Assembly (NCBI RefSeq): GCF_003316875.1
Contig: NZ_QMIL01000005.1
Location: forward strand, 62,001 to 126,000
Direction: 5' to 3'
Length of the DNA stretch: 64,000 nt
Source of the DNA: Aliidiomarina celeris
GTDB lineage: Bacteria; Pseudomonadota; Gammaproteobacteria; Enterobacterales; Alteromonadaceae
Below the pieces are notes generated by a model that saw only the letters and a list, made by a program, of their open reading frames with translations, was not told the DNA's origin and did no database searches. The translations under genes were made by a program, and so were the position numbers. This document shows positions 23,644 through 32,156 of the stretch, in pieces. Positions within the stretch are counted from its first letter, which is position 1. Every line of letters begins with the position of its first letter.

Positions 23644-23681
23644 GGTCTCATCTTTTAGTTGTTGTTTAAAAGAAGAGATCC
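23644..23681 (+). promoter_or_regulatory. Shine-Dalgarno sequestering hairpin of the TPP riboswitch
   Basis: The left arm at 23644-23656 (GGTCTCATCTTTT) pairs, with one bulge and one mismatch, to the right arm at 23668-23681, which contains the Shine-Dalgarno AGAAGAGA (23671-23678) of the TonB receptor. There is no T-run, so control should act on translation. GTCTCA at 23645-23650 is also perfectly complementary to TGAGAC at 23555-23560 in the aptamer core, giving a possible anti-sequestering pairing when TPP is absent. Hand-paired only. Confidence 0.6.
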
Positions 23682-23683
23682 TT

Positions 23684-25804
23684 ATGAAAAGCAAATTATT
23701 TTTAGTTGTCCTTCCTCTTGTGTGTGCTCACACATACACCCATGCTAGCTCCGTAAATGAAAACAATACCGACTCGGACAGTGAACCGATGGAGCGTATT
23801 GTAGTGCGTGGCGACTTTCGTGCTCGTGGTATCGAAACGCTTCCTGCAAGTGTGTCGGTGCTCAGCGAAAATGATATTCAACAACGTAATGCTGAGCATC
23901 TTGAGCATATTCTTGCGATGGCGGCTAATGTAAATTTGTCGTCGGGCGCGTCGCGGGCCAATTTTATTCAAATTCGTGGCGTGGGCGAGCGCAGCCAGTT
24001 TGTTGATCCGATAAACCCTTCCGTAGGCCTTGTACTCGACGGCATTAACTACAGTGCGCTTGGTGCTGCGGCAACGTTGTTCGACATTGGTCAAGTCGAG
24101 GTGTTTCGCGGACCGCAAAGTACGCGGTTTGGTGCCGATGGTATGGCGGGAGTCGTGTATTTAACAAGTACCCCGCTAAGCGACTTTACCGACGGTGTGG
24201 TGGAAATAGACTGGGCGAATTACAACAGCTACGGCGCCGGTTTTACAATGACGCAGAGGTTCAGCGACCAAGTTGCGGTGCGCGGGAGTTTGTACCGTTA
24301 TGAAAGCGACGGCTTTATTGAAAATACTTTCCTGAACCGAAGCGACACTAATCGGCAAGACGAGTTGAGCTTACGGTTAAACGGACGTTGGCTTCTGAGC
24401 CCCGCTTGGCAGGCCGACTTCACTTACCATAGATTCGACATTAATAATGGCTATGATGCATTTTCTCTCGACTTGAATCGCACCACACTTGCCGATACGC
24501 CCGGCGAAGACGCCCTCGACAGCCATGCGGGCCGAGTGTTATTTACCTACAGTGGTCATTCCGCCTATACCATGGAGCTGTCGGCCTCTGTACTGAATGC
24601 CGACTCAGTGTATAGCTTCGACGAAGACTGGGCCTTTGAGGGCATTCGGCCCGGCTGGGAATATAATTCATTCGACGAGTATGTTCGCGACAGGAGCCAA
24701 ACAGAGATTGAAGCTCGCTTTTTGTCTAATCAGCCCATTCAATTGTTTGGAATAGAGTCGAGTTGGTTGGCAGGTGTTTACCATCAACGTAGAGAGCAAC
24801 AACTCACAAGAAACTATACCTATCTAAGCATGCCTTTTGGCAGCCGTTACGAAACAGAGAATCAGGCCGTTTATGCCGAGCTTGGAATGTCACTTACCTC
24901 ACGTTTGCGCGGTAATTTGGGTGTGCGTTTTGAGCAATACAGTAATGACTATATTGACTCCAGGGGCATTGAGGCGACGCCACAAAAGTCGAACTGGGGT
25001 GGCCGTATGAGCCTAGAGTATGCGATGTCAGAGCAAGGTTCTGCTTTCGTAAACTGGGCGCGCGGTTTTAAAGCGGGCGGTGTAAACGGCGAAGCATTGG
25101 GGCGAATGGAAGACGAGAACCTAGATGAGTTCAGAGACTTTTTGGAACAGCGAGCGGTATTTTCGCCTGAGTTTTTGAGTGCATTCGAAGTTGGCTACCG
25201 GCATTACAGCGCGCAACATAGCTTAGCCTTCGAAATTGTTGGTTTTTATAGTTGGCGCGACGACATGCAAGTGAATGCTTATGTGGAGCGTGAAGCTACA
25301 TTTGTTACTTACCTCGACAATGCTTCCTCTGGCACAAACTATGGCGTGGAGTCTAGGTTCGACTATACCCCGTCGGATCAACTTCGCGTTTTTATGAGCT
25401 TTGGTTTACTGCGCACCGAGTATCGAGACTTAATGTTACAAGATGGAACCAATTTAACTGGACGTGAGCAGGCTCATGCCCCTCAATATCAGGCGTTTGC
25501 TGGCTTTGAGTGGATGTTTAGCTCGGCACTACAGTTTCGTGCCGAAGTTGATGCGCGCGACGCCTTTTATTATTCAAATAGCCATGACGAGCGCAGCGAA
25601 CCCTACCAACTGGTTCATTTACGGTTGAACTACGAATGGCGAGACTGGCAATTCAGTGTATTTGCCCGAAACGTATTCGACCAAGACTATACCACTCGAG
25701 GTTTTTACTTCGGTAATGACCCGCGTGACGACTATGCCGCTAAAAACTATGTTCAATATGGTGAGCCTCGTAGACTTGGTGTAAGTGCTCGCTATCGCTT
25801 TTGA
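23684..25804 (+). CDS. TonB-dependent outer-membrane receptor, probably for thiamine
   Basis: The protein has 706 residues from the ATG at 23684, with a signal peptide ending near THA-SSV. A TonB-box-like MERIVVRG follows at about residues 36-43, then a plug domain (about 45-165) with DIGQVEVFRGPQSTRFGADGMA, and a 22-strand-type barrel ending in the terminal aromatic ARYRF. A longer frame begins inside the riboswitch region, but it lacks a signal-like start. Substrate specificity for thiamine is inferred from the TPP riboswitch directly upstream and the downstream transport and kinase genes. Confidence 0.9.
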   Translation: MKSKLFLVVLPLVCAHTYTHASSVNENNTDSDSEPMERIVVRGDFRARGIETLPASVSVLSENDIQQRNAEHLEHILAMAANVNLSSGASRANFIQIRGVGERSQFVDPINPSVGLVLDGINYSALGAAATLFDIGQVEVFRGPQSTRFGADGMAGVVYLTSTPLSDFTDGVVEIDWANYNSYGAGFTMTQRFSDQVAVRGSLYRYESDGFIENTFLNRSDTNRQDELSLRLNGRWLLSPAWQADFTYHRFDINNGYDAFSLDLNRTTLADTPGEDALDSHAGRVLFTYSGHSAYTMELSASVLNADSVYSFDEDWAFEGIRPGWEYNSFDEYVRDRSQTEIEARFLSNQPIQLFGIESSWLAGVYHQRREQQLTRNYTYLSMPFGSRYETENQAVYAELGMSLTSRLRGNLGVRFEQYSNDYIDSRGIEATPQKSNWGGRMSLEYAMSEQGSAFVNWARGFKAGGVNGEALGRMEDENLDEFRDFLEQRAVFSPEFLSAFEVGYRHYSAQHSLAFEIVGFYSWRDDMQVNAYVEREATFVTYLDNASSGTNYGVESRFDYTPSDQLRVFMSFGLLRTEYRDLMLQDGTNLTGREQAHAPQYQAFAGFEWMFSSALQFRAEVDARDAFYYSNSHDERSEPYQLVHLRLNYEWRDWQFSVFARNVFDQDYTTRGFYFGNDPRDDYAAKNYVQYGEPRRLGVSARYRF

Positions 25805-25824
25805 TTCTTTTAAAAGGTGTATTT

Positions 25825-26076
25825 ATGGAATTGTCTGCAGAGTTAAGTTTGTATCCTTTGGTCAATGAAAGCTACAAGGCTGTGATTAAGGAGTTTATTG
25901 AGAAACTGCAAGCCGACCCAAGAATTGAGGTACACTCAAATACCATGAGCACACAGGTGTTTGGTAGCTTTGAGAACGTTATGGCGGTGCTTACGCAAGA
26001 ACTCGAAATACTGTATCGCGCGGTACCTCAACAGGTATTGGTGTGCAAATTCATTAATACCGATTTAAGGCCATAG
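25825..26076 (+). CDS. Small thiamine-binding-family protein (YkoF/MTH1187-like, DUF77)
   Basis: The protein has 83 residues from the ATG at 25825 (MELSAELSLYPL), preceded by AAAAGG. The pattern of an N-terminal strand of alternating residues, VKEFI-like helix, a strand with STQVFGSF, and a second helix matches the thiamine-binding family PF01910, whose members form ferredoxin-like dimers. YkoF of Bacillus binds thiamine and belongs to a thiamine uptake cluster. It has no signal peptide, so it should be cytoplasmic. It lies 20 bases after the receptor gene and one base before the permease gene. A carrier or buffering role is inference. Confidence 0.75.
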   Translation: MELSAELSLYPLVNESYKAVIKEFIEKLQADPRIEVHSNTMSTQVFGSFENVMAVLTQELEILYRAVPQQVLVCKFINTDLRP

Positions 26077-26077
26077 C

Positions 26078-26665
26078 ATGTTGAATTGGAGTACTTTATT
26101 GAACGCAGAAGCTGCAGCCGTAGTATTGGCGTTGGCTTATGTACTCTTGGCTATTCGGCAGAGCTTCTGGTGTTGGCCGGCCGCCGCATTAAGTGCTGCA
26201 ATTTATACCATGCTGTTTTTAGAGGGGCGACTCTACATGGAGTCGCTCTTACAGTTGTTTTATGTCGCTATGGCCGGTTATGGTTTATGGCAATGGAAGT
26301 TCGCGGGTACTCACGGTGCGTCGTTAGCGGTGTCGACAAGGCCTTGGCGTTGGCATATTGTCGCTGTGGCTTTAGTCGTAGTAGTGTCGCTCGCCGTGAG
26401 TTGGCTCATGCTCAGGTATACCAATGCCGAGGAGGTTTGGCTCGACACCTTAACTACAGTTGCGAGTTTGCTCACAACTTGGATGGTCGCCCGTAAAATA
26501 GTAGAGAACTGGTTGTACTGGATTGTAATCGATGCCTTTTATGTCTACCTTTTCGCGACAAAAGGGTTTACCCTCACGGCCATATTGTATGCACTTTATT
26601 TAGCTATGGCTGCATATGGCTTTTATACATGGCGTAAGTCGTTCGTTGCGAGCCGTTCGGCTTGA
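26078..26665 (+). CDS. pnuT: PnuT-like thiamine permease (PnuC family)
   Basis: The protein has 195 residues and about seven hydrophobic segments. It shows the PnuC-family features RQSFWCWPAAALSAAIYT near residue 29, YGLWQWKF around residue 70, and the C-terminal WIVIDAFYVYLFATKGF with YLAMAAYGFYTWR. PnuC proteins are facilitators whose substrate is trapped by phosphorylation. The TPP riboswitch and adjacent kinase point to thiamine (PnuT) rather than nicotinamide riboside. Only one base separates it from the upstream gene. Confidence 0.85.
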   Translation: MLNWSTLLNAEAAAVVLALAYVLLAIRQSFWCWPAAALSAAIYTMLFLEGRLYMESLLQLFYVAMAGYGLWQWKFAGTHGASLAVSTRPWRWHIVAVALVVVVSLAVSWLMLRYTNAEEVWLDTLTTVASLLTTWMVARKIVENWLYWIVIDAFYVYLFATKGFTLTAILYALYLAMAAYGFYTWRKSFVASRSA

Positions 26666-26710
26666 ACGACAAACCCGCATTTATGAAAATAAGGTATTTA
26701 GGTTGACCTA

Positions 26711-27502
26711 ATGACAGATTTCCCACAGTGGTGTTTAGCAAAGTTACCCGAACAAGGGCCGTGGCAAATCGAGCCTATGGGCGAGCAGTTGTCGAACAGA
26801 ACGTGGCAAATAAGTAATGGGCAACAGCGGTATTTTGTTAAACAGTATTTTCATGATCTAGAGTTTGGTAGAGACAGCCATGGCATGATGGCTATAGAGC
26901 GTTTTTTTGCTGATCTCGATATGGCGCCAAAACTTATATTTGTGTCGTTGTTAGACGGCCTCGTTGTTTATGAGTTTTTGGCATCAAACCTTATAGACAA
27001 TGTTCCTAAGGTCGAGCTTCGAATTCGTGTATTAGCAAGAGCGTTAGCAGGAGTTCATCACCAGAAACCGAATATAAATACGCCAAGTTTGCGAACGCGT
27101 TTGCACGCTTATTGCGACACACTTGAGGTACAGAAGCCGAAAGACGCGCAGCGTATGCGTGAAGACTTAATGAGTTATGAAGGGCTACTAAAAAAAGTAG
27201 AGCAAGGGCCGACCGTGTTCTGCCACCATGACCTTAGCATGAACCATGTTTTTTTAACGCCACACTTAAAAATTATAGATTGGGAATATGCGGGGTATAA
27301 CCACCCCGGCGTTGACTTAGCTATGTGCGTGGCCATTAACGATTTATATGAAGAAGAAATTGACTGGTTCTTCGAAGAGTACAACCAACATGCTCCGTTT
27401 CCCCTCAAGCGTGAAGACTTACCAGACTGGTTGCGGCTCGTCGCTTTTGTGAACTACTTGTGGTTCAAAGTACAAGCGCTACTGGAGCCGGCCGAGGCCT
27501 AG
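26711..27502 (+). CDS. Thiamine kinase-like phosphotransferase (APH/choline kinase fold)
   Basis: The protein has 263 residues. It has the aminoglycoside/choline-kinase-type catalytic loop FCHHDLSMNHVFLT near residues 173-186 and the metal-binding IIDWEYAGYNHPGVDLA. The N-terminus contains GEQLSNRTWQI, like the nucleotide-binding loop in ThiK. In this operon it probably phosphorylates incoming thiamine, trapping it after entry through the PnuT-like permease. Whether the product is thiamine monophosphate, as for ThiK, is inferred. It starts 45 bases after pnuT. Confidence 0.82.
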   Translation: MTDFPQWCLAKLPEQGPWQIEPMGEQLSNRTWQISNGQQRYFVKQYFHDLEFGRDSHGMMAIERFFADLDMAPKLIFVSLLDGLVVYEFLASNLIDNVPKVELRIRVLARALAGVHHQKPNINTPSLRTRLHAYCDTLEVQKPKDAQRMREDLMSYEGLLKKVEQGPTVFCHHDLSMNHVFLTPHLKIIDWEYAGYNHPGVDLAMCVAINDLYEEEIDWFFEEYNQHAPFPLKREDLPDWLRLVAFVNYLWFKVQALLEPAEA

Positions 27503-27612
27503 AGAGAATATCAGCTTTATCCAAAACCACTTCCTTTTTTAACTGTTTTCATCTGCAGACGGGTGCTCACAACTGCCGCTATAATGCGTTAGGCCAAGGG
27601 GTCGCGAAAACA

Positions 27613-27638
27613 GTGGCGCAAGGGCAATCCTGTGCCAC
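27613..27638 (-). terminator. Possible terminator downstream of the flagellin gene
   Basis: GTGGCGCA at 27613-27620 and TGTGCCAC at 27631-27638 form an imperfect 8-base stem. On the minus strand it is followed by TGTTTTC. It lies between the convergent thiamine kinase and flagellin genes. One pair is mismatched on the minus strand, so this is weak. Confidence 0.35.
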
Positions 27639-27664
27639 GGTCACCGCTTAAAAAGCCGGTGTGC

Positions 27665-28465
27665 TTATCCTAGCAAGCTGAGCACTTGTTGATTCTGTGC
27701 ATTAGCTTGGCCTTGCATTGATATACTGGCGTTTTGCAGAATTTGGTTCTGGATATTGTTGGCAGTCGCCATTGCGTAATCCAGATCCTCCATTCGAGAG
27801 CGTGACTCCTGCATATTTATGCCTGTAGTCATTAGATTTTCTGCGGCCGAGCGAAAAGCATTTTCTTGGGCCCCGAAAGTAGCGCGTTGTTCGGTAACCT
27901 GCTCTTGTACCGCGTCGAGCTCGTCGAGTAAGTTACCCCGAGCTTCTGGGTCGGTTAAGTCAATATTATCGAGCCCTGATAAGGTTTCACGCATGTCGCG
28001 TAATTCAACACTAATATTGTCGCCGCCTTGGCTGCCAACCATGAAATCTCGTGACTCATTATTCGTAAGCAACGATTGGCCACCAAACTCGGTCCGTTCC
28101 ATAGTTTGGTAAATATTGTCTCGGAGTGCTTCAATTTCACCTTGCAATGCGCCGCGGTCTGCGTCGGACAATGCGCCATTGCCGGCCTGAATAGTGAGCT
28201 CACGCATACGAGTTAAGTCGTCGTTTACGTTCTCTAAGCCGCCTTCGGCAACCGCGAGCATAGACATACCGTCGTACGCATTACCTAACGAGCGTTGGTA
28301 AGCTTCGCTTTCTGCGGTTAAACGCTCAATAATTTGCATTGCTGCGGCGTCGTCAGAAGCGCGTTCAACACGCTTGCCGGAAGCAAGCTGACGCATTTGA
28401 TCATTTTGCCGCTCTTGAATTTGTTGCAGCAAACTTTGAGTGTTACCCGTGTTTTCTATACGCAT
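27665..28465 (-). CDS. Short flagellin (D0/D1 domains only)
   Basis: The protein has 266 residues and contains only the conserved flagellin ends. The N-terminal D0/D1 half has LASGKRVERASDDAAAMQI, GMSMLAVAEGGLENV and TRMRELTIQAGNGALSDADR. The C-terminal half has the QNQILQNASISMQGQANAQN helix and the VLSLLG end. A tiny linker replaces the variable D2/D3 domains. Flagellins are exported by the flagellar type III system and polymerise into the filament. No other flagellar structural gene lies in the window, so this is an orphan copy. GGGGAGG lies just before the ATG. Confidence 0.92.
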   Translation of the reverse strand: MRIENTGNTQSLLQQIQERQNDQMRQLASGKRVERASDDAAAMQIIERLTAESEAYQRSLGNAYDGMSMLAVAEGGLENVNDDLTRMRELTIQAGNGALSDADRGALQGEIEALRDNIYQTMERTEFGGQSLLTNNESRDFMVGSQGGDNISVELRDMRETLSGLDNIDLTDPEARGNLLDELDAVQEQVTEQRATFGAQENAFRSAAENLMTTGINMQESRSRMEDLDYAMATANNIQNQILQNASISMQGQANAQNQQVLSLLG

Positions 28466-28500
28466 GTTTGCCTCCCCTACAGAGTTTTATGCTTACCTTT

Positions 28501-28529
28501 AGTATAGTGCAAAACAAACCTATTGAACA
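28501..28529 (-). promoter_or_regulatory. Candidate promoter of the short flagellin gene
   Basis: On the minus strand TATACT (28506-28501) lies 17 bases after TGTTCA (28529-28524), 35 bases upstream of the flagellin ATG. The -10 matches sigma-70 in five of six positions and the -35 in three. I looked for sigma-28 (TAAA and GCCGATAA) and sigma-54 elements and saw none. Confidence 0.4.
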
Positions 28530-28572
28530 CTTTTTCAGCGCTTGTAGGTAGCTTATTGATTCCGCAGAAAAA

Positions 28573-29052
28573 CTAGTCTGCAAGTAGGCTGGCGGCAAAC
28601 TGAGGCGGAATATTCGCTTGCGCTGTAATGCTTGCCTGCCCATTCGCTGCGATGTCGTTGGCCACCACTCGAGTGGCTTCTGCAATATTTAAGGCGGTAT
28701 TTTGTGTTGCACTTGCCTGTGCTTGAGAGTAGTAACTGAATTCAGTCGTGTCGGCGTCGTCGTTACTCGCGCCCGCAGTGCTGTTGCCTGTTGTTGCGAA
28801 AGGCGAACTGCTTTCATCGCTGTTATTACGCTGAAACTCAGAACTTTGCCGTTCTTCAAAAGCGGCTAAGCGCGCGTCCATGTTTTGCATCATGTCGAAC
28901 TGAAGTGCGGCATAGCGTTCTTGCGCAAACTCTAGTCCTGGACTAGCAATCGTAGTGGTTGTGTCGCTGGTATCGCCGACATCGGGCACGTTACCGCGCG
29001 GTGTTACCACCGGAAAGTCGCCACTCCACATGTCATAGGTACTAATTTGCAT
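28573..29052 (-). CDS. Hypothetical protein with a flagellin-like C-terminal end
   Basis: The protein has 159 residues from the ATG at 29052 (MQISTYDMWSG), preceded by AAGG. The frame extends 24 codons upstream, but without a ribosome site. It has no signal peptide or membrane segment. The middle is Ser-, Thr- and Asp-rich, with a helical stretch (about residues 40-70, ALQFDMMQNMDARLAAFEERQ). The C-terminal end ASITAQANIPPQFAASLLAD resembles the D0 ends of flagellins, including the neighbour's ASISMQGQAN and QQVLSLLG. It lies 107 bases upstream of the flagellin gene on the same strand. Family unknown; it may be a flagellar-exported accessory protein. Confidence 0.6.
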   Translation of the reverse strand: MQISTYDMWSGDFPVVTPRGNVPDVGDTSDTTTTIASPGLEFAQERYAALQFDMMQNMDARLAAFEERQSSEFQRNNSDESSSPFATTGNSTAGASNDDADTTEFSYYSQAQASATQNTALNIAEATRVVANDIAANGQASITAQANIPPQFAASLLAD

Positions 29053-29199
29053 ACAAAACCTTGGCGTTACCCTTGCAAGCTCCACGAAGAAGACCAGTAT
29101 AAAAAAAGTACATAATTTACGCAATCTATTTAGAAAAGGTTCTCATTGGCTCAAGATATGCTTCAATAAACACATCCAACACACTAAACAGAGGTCACT

Positions 29200-30534
29200 G
29201 TGGCAGACAAAAAGCGATGGAGTGAGCGCATTTACGGCGTTTTGGCAGAAGACGAAGACGCCCGAGTATGTAAAGACATTCCCGACGAAGCCTGCAATGA
29301 ACAGCCGAAGGCGTTCCTAGCCATGCTCGTTGCGTTGAGCCTAACAAAGCTTGGCGACGCCTTGGTGTCGGCTCGCTTGGTGCTACCCTGGATGTTGTCT
29401 GCTACCGGTGCCCCTGCATTTTTTATTAGCTTACTGGTACCACTGCGCGAGTCACTGTCGTTGCTCCCTCAGCTTTTTATCGCTCAACGTTTACGAGAAC
29501 AACCTATTCGTAAATGGTTTTGGGTTGCGGGCAGTATTGGTCAGGCCTTATCTTTGTTGGCAATGGCGCTGGGTTTGGGAGTATTGAGTGGCGCCAGCTT
29601 TGCTTGGTGGGTGGTGGCTTGGTTGTGTGTGTTCAGCGTGTCGCGGGGAGTGTGCTCGGTTACCGACAAAGACGTAGTGGGCAAAACTGTGTCGAAGTCG
29701 CGCCGTGGGCGATTAACGGGCATTGCTTCAAGCGTATCTGGCGCGATAACCCTTGGTGTAGCGTTGGTCATTCTTTTTACCCCTGCGTTCAGTGAAGGCG
29801 AAAGCCAAATGTTTGTTTTTTACGCCTTGCTGCTTGGAGCTGGGCTGCTCTGGTTGTTCGCGGCTGTCAGCTATGCACAAGTGCCGGAAATTAAAGGGGC
29901 AACGGAGGGGGGCGGGAATGCCATTCGCACGGCGTTGAAGTCGATTAAATTAGTGATTGAAGAACCACAATTTGGCCATTTCGTGGTGACTCGCGCTTTT
30001 CTGGTCGCCTCTGCGTTTGCAATTCCTTACATTGTGGTGCTTATTCAACAGCAAAGCGACGGTGAACTCACAAGCCTTGGCGGCATGATGTTAGCCAGCG
30101 GATTGGCAGGTATGCTCGCCGGTAACTTTTGGGGGCGTTGGTCTGATCGTGCAAGCCACCATGTTATGGCTGCGGCAGCGGTGGTAGCAGCTGTGGTAAT
30201 GGCGGTTACGCTGCTGATGCATGCAGCACAAGCAAGCTGGCTGAGCTTACCATGGGTGGGTGGTTTGCTGATTTTTTCGGCGGCAGTGGCGCACCACGGC
30301 GCACGGGTAGGGCGAAAAACCTATTTAATTGACATGGCAAACCAAACCAATAGAGCCCAATATACGGCTGTGAGTAACACGCTGATTGGTATTTTACTGC
30401 TCGCAGGAGGGTTATTGGGCTTTGTCGACCAGTGGTTCGGCACCGATGTGGTGCTGATGGTGTTAATCGCCCTCAGCCTTATCGCAGCTTGGCAGGCGGT
30501 ACGCCTACCAAGCGTGAGCGATGAGGAAACTTAA
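29200..30534 (+). CDS. MFS transporter of unknown substrate
   Basis: The protein has 444 residues and about twelve hydrophobic helices, with a soluble N-terminal tail of about 40 residues rich in Glu, Asp and Lys. The loop FSVSRGVCSVTDKDVVGKTVSKSRRGRLTG lies around the third helix pair, and WGRWSDRASHHVMA is a typical MFS loop near residue 310. The GTG start at 29200 has GAGG upstream. It is divergent from the unknown gene at 29052. The direction and substrate cannot be read from the sequence. Confidence 0.8.
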   Translation: MADKKRWSERIYGVLAEDEDARVCKDIPDEACNEQPKAFLAMLVALSLTKLGDALVSARLVLPWMLSATGAPAFFISLLVPLRESLSLLPQLFIAQRLREQPIRKWFWVAGSIGQALSLLAMALGLGVLSGASFAWWVVAWLCVFSVSRGVCSVTDKDVVGKTVSKSRRGRLTGIASSVSGAITLGVALVILFTPAFSEGESQMFVFYALLLGAGLLWLFAAVSYAQVPEIKGATEGGGNAIRTALKSIKLVIEEPQFGHFVVTRAFLVASAFAIPYIVVLIQQQSDGELTSLGGMMLASGLAGMLAGNFWGRWSDRASHHVMAAAAVVAAVVMAVTLLMHAAQASWLSLPWVGGLLIFSAAVAHHGARVGRKTYLIDMANQTNRAQYTAVSNTLIGILLLAGGLLGFVDQWFGTDVVLMVLIALSLIAAWQAVRLPSVSDEET

Positions 30535-31455
30535 CTAGCCTTCCATGCGCCCGTCGCGAATGTGTTTTTCGCCGCGGGCCTTGGCCAGTTGAATTTGTTT
30601 TTCGCGCTCGGCAAAGCGGGCTTTCTGTTCGCTGCTGGTTTTTGCGTAACAATGCGGACAACTTACCCCTTTTTGGTAGTAGTCAGAGGCCATTTCCGCT
30701 TCGGTAATGGGCATTCTGCACGCGTAGCATTGGTCATATGAGCCTTGCTCGAGACCATGCTTGACCGTTACGCGTTGATCAAACACAAAACATTCCCCTT
30801 GCCACAAGCTTTCTTCTTTTGGTACTTCTTCCAAGTACTTCAAAATACCACCGTGTAAATGATAAACCTCGTCGAAACCAAGGCCTTTCAAATACGCCGT
30901 AGATTTTTCGCAGCGAATGCCGCCGGTACAAAACATCGCTACCTTCTTGTGTTTGTTTTTATCAAGATGCTGCTCAACATACTCAGGGAAGTCGCGAAAG
31001 GTGACGGTTTTTGGGTCAACCGCGCCGGCAAAGGTGCCAACGGCAACTTCATAGTCGTTACGGGTGTCTATGAGCAGCACTTCGGGGTCTTGAATAAGGT
31101 TATTCCAGTCTTTTGGCGCTACGTAGGTGCCGACAATATTTTTTGGATCAACCCAGTCGACCCCAAGGGTAACGATTTCTTTCTTGAGCTTTACTTTGGT
31201 GCGATAGAAAGCTTGCTCGTCACTAGGCGACTCTTTGTGTTCAAGGTCGGCGAATCGTGGGTCTGCTTTTAAATGGCCCAATACCGCGTCGACACCGGCA
31301 CGCGTGCCACATATCGTTCCATTAATGCCTTCACGTGCTAACAACAAGGTACCTTTTACCTCGTGTTGAGCCATGATGTTGTAAAGCGGTTGGCGGAGAT
31401 CAGTATAGTTGTCGAGCTCCACAAATTTGTAGAGCGCGGCGCAGATGTAATTCAT
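30535..31455 (-). CDS. trhO: tRNA uridine(34) hydroxylase TrhO (rhodanese family)
   Basis: The protein has 306 residues. It has an N-terminal acylphosphatase-like domain with [16 protein letters not shown], a rhodanese domain with the active Cys in [16 protein letters not shown] near residue 180, and a Cys-rich C-terminal segment (CYACRMPI and CPHCYAK) that may bind zinc. TrhO (formerly YceA) hydroxylates uridine 34 of certain tRNAs as a precursor of 5-methoxyuridine and related modifications, using oxygen. Gene size and motif order match the Escherichia coli protein. Confidence 0.95.
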   Translation of the reverse strand: MNYICAALYKFVELDNYTDLRQPLYNIMAQHEVKGTLLLAREGINGTICGTRAGVDAVLGHLKADPRFADLEHKESPSDEQAFYRTKVKLKKEIVTLGVDWVDPKNIVGTYVAPKDWNNLIQDPEVLLIDTRNDYEVAVGTFAGAVDPKTVTFRDFPEYVEQHLDKNKHKKVAMFCTGGIRCEKSTAYLKGLGFDEVYHLHGGILKYLEEVPKEESLWQGECFVFDQRVTVKHGLEQGSYDQCYACRMPITEAEMASDYYQKGVSCPHCYAKTSSEQKARFAEREKQIQLAKARGEKHIRDGRMEG

Positions 31456-31576
31456 AGTGGTTTCCTTCAGCAGCCTGGAACGTAAATCCAGTGCGTAAAA
31501 AATGGCCGCATATTCTAACCGATATCAATTACACCAACAAGGCAGCCGCGCTTTACTTCATTCGCGGAGTTACTCA

Positions 31577-32050
31577 TTAGCCAAGGTAGGCGGTGAGCAT
31601 CCAAGAGGTTTTTTCTTGCTCGCTAATGTAGTCGCTCATCAACGACGCGGTACCTTCGTCATGAATAGCACCTGCTTCTTCTAAAATGTCGCGTTGTTGC
31701 TGGATCAGCACTTTATAGCCTTCAAGCAGTGCTTTCACACATTCGCGGCCGTCGGTTACGTTCGTGGCTTCTTGAATGGCGCTACCGTTTAAATAATGGC
31801 TATAGGAATGCTCTGGGCGCTGACCTAAAGTAAGAATACGTTCAGCAATTTCGTCAACTTTAAGCAGTAAGTCGTTGTACGTTTCTTCGAATTTAACATG
31901 CAGTTCGAAAAAACGCTCGCCGCGCACGTTCCAGTGAAAACCACGTACGTTCATGTAGAGCACCTGATAGTTTGCCAACAGGGTGTTGAGCTTTTTACCG
32001 AGCTGTTCGGCGCCACTTTGGTCGAGTCCAATAACATTAAGCTGTTTCAT
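31577..32050 (-). CDS. dps: Dps-family ferritin-like DNA-protection protein
   Basis: The 157-residue protein fits the Dps family. It has the ferroxidase ligands in RGFHWNVRGERFFELH near residues 36-51 and in KVDEIAERILTLGQRP near residues 63-80. Dps forms dodecamers that oxidise and store iron and can bind and protect DNA. The N-terminal tail is short and has only a few Lys, so DNA binding is uncertain. A perfect FNR-type box lies about 100 bases upstream of the start (32143-32156). Confidence 0.92.
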   Translation of the reverse strand: MKQLNVIGLDQSGAEQLGKKLNTLLANYQVLYMNVRGFHWNVRGERFFELHVKFEETYNDLLLKVDEIAERILTLGQRPEHSYSHYLNGSAIQEATNVTDGRECVKALLEGYKVLIQQQRDILEEAGAIHDEGTASLMSDYISEQEKTSWMLTAYLG

Positions 32051-32142
32051 GAATAACTCCTTGCCTGACTATTGCCAGCCTTGTCGTGTTTTGCGTAAAA
32101 CGCATCGTGCATTCAATATATCAGACTTTGTTAATGTTTGTG

Positions 32143-32156
32143 TTGATTCATATCAA
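32143..32156. promoter_or_regulatory. FNR/Anr-type binding site upstream of dps
   Basis: The sequence TTGATTCATATCAA matches the FNR consensus TTGAT-N4-ATCAA at all ten defined positions. Its centre is about 100 bases upstream of the dps start codon. FNR-family regulators act under low oxygen or redox change. Because the box overlaps the hairpin after the nuclease gene by three bases, the dps promoter appears to be packed into the 145-base gap. Confidence 0.65.

Noticed and set aside
23609-23683. Earlier start of the TonB receptor inside the riboswitch expression platform
   Set aside because: It would put 25 non-signal residues before a good signal peptide and has no ribosome site.
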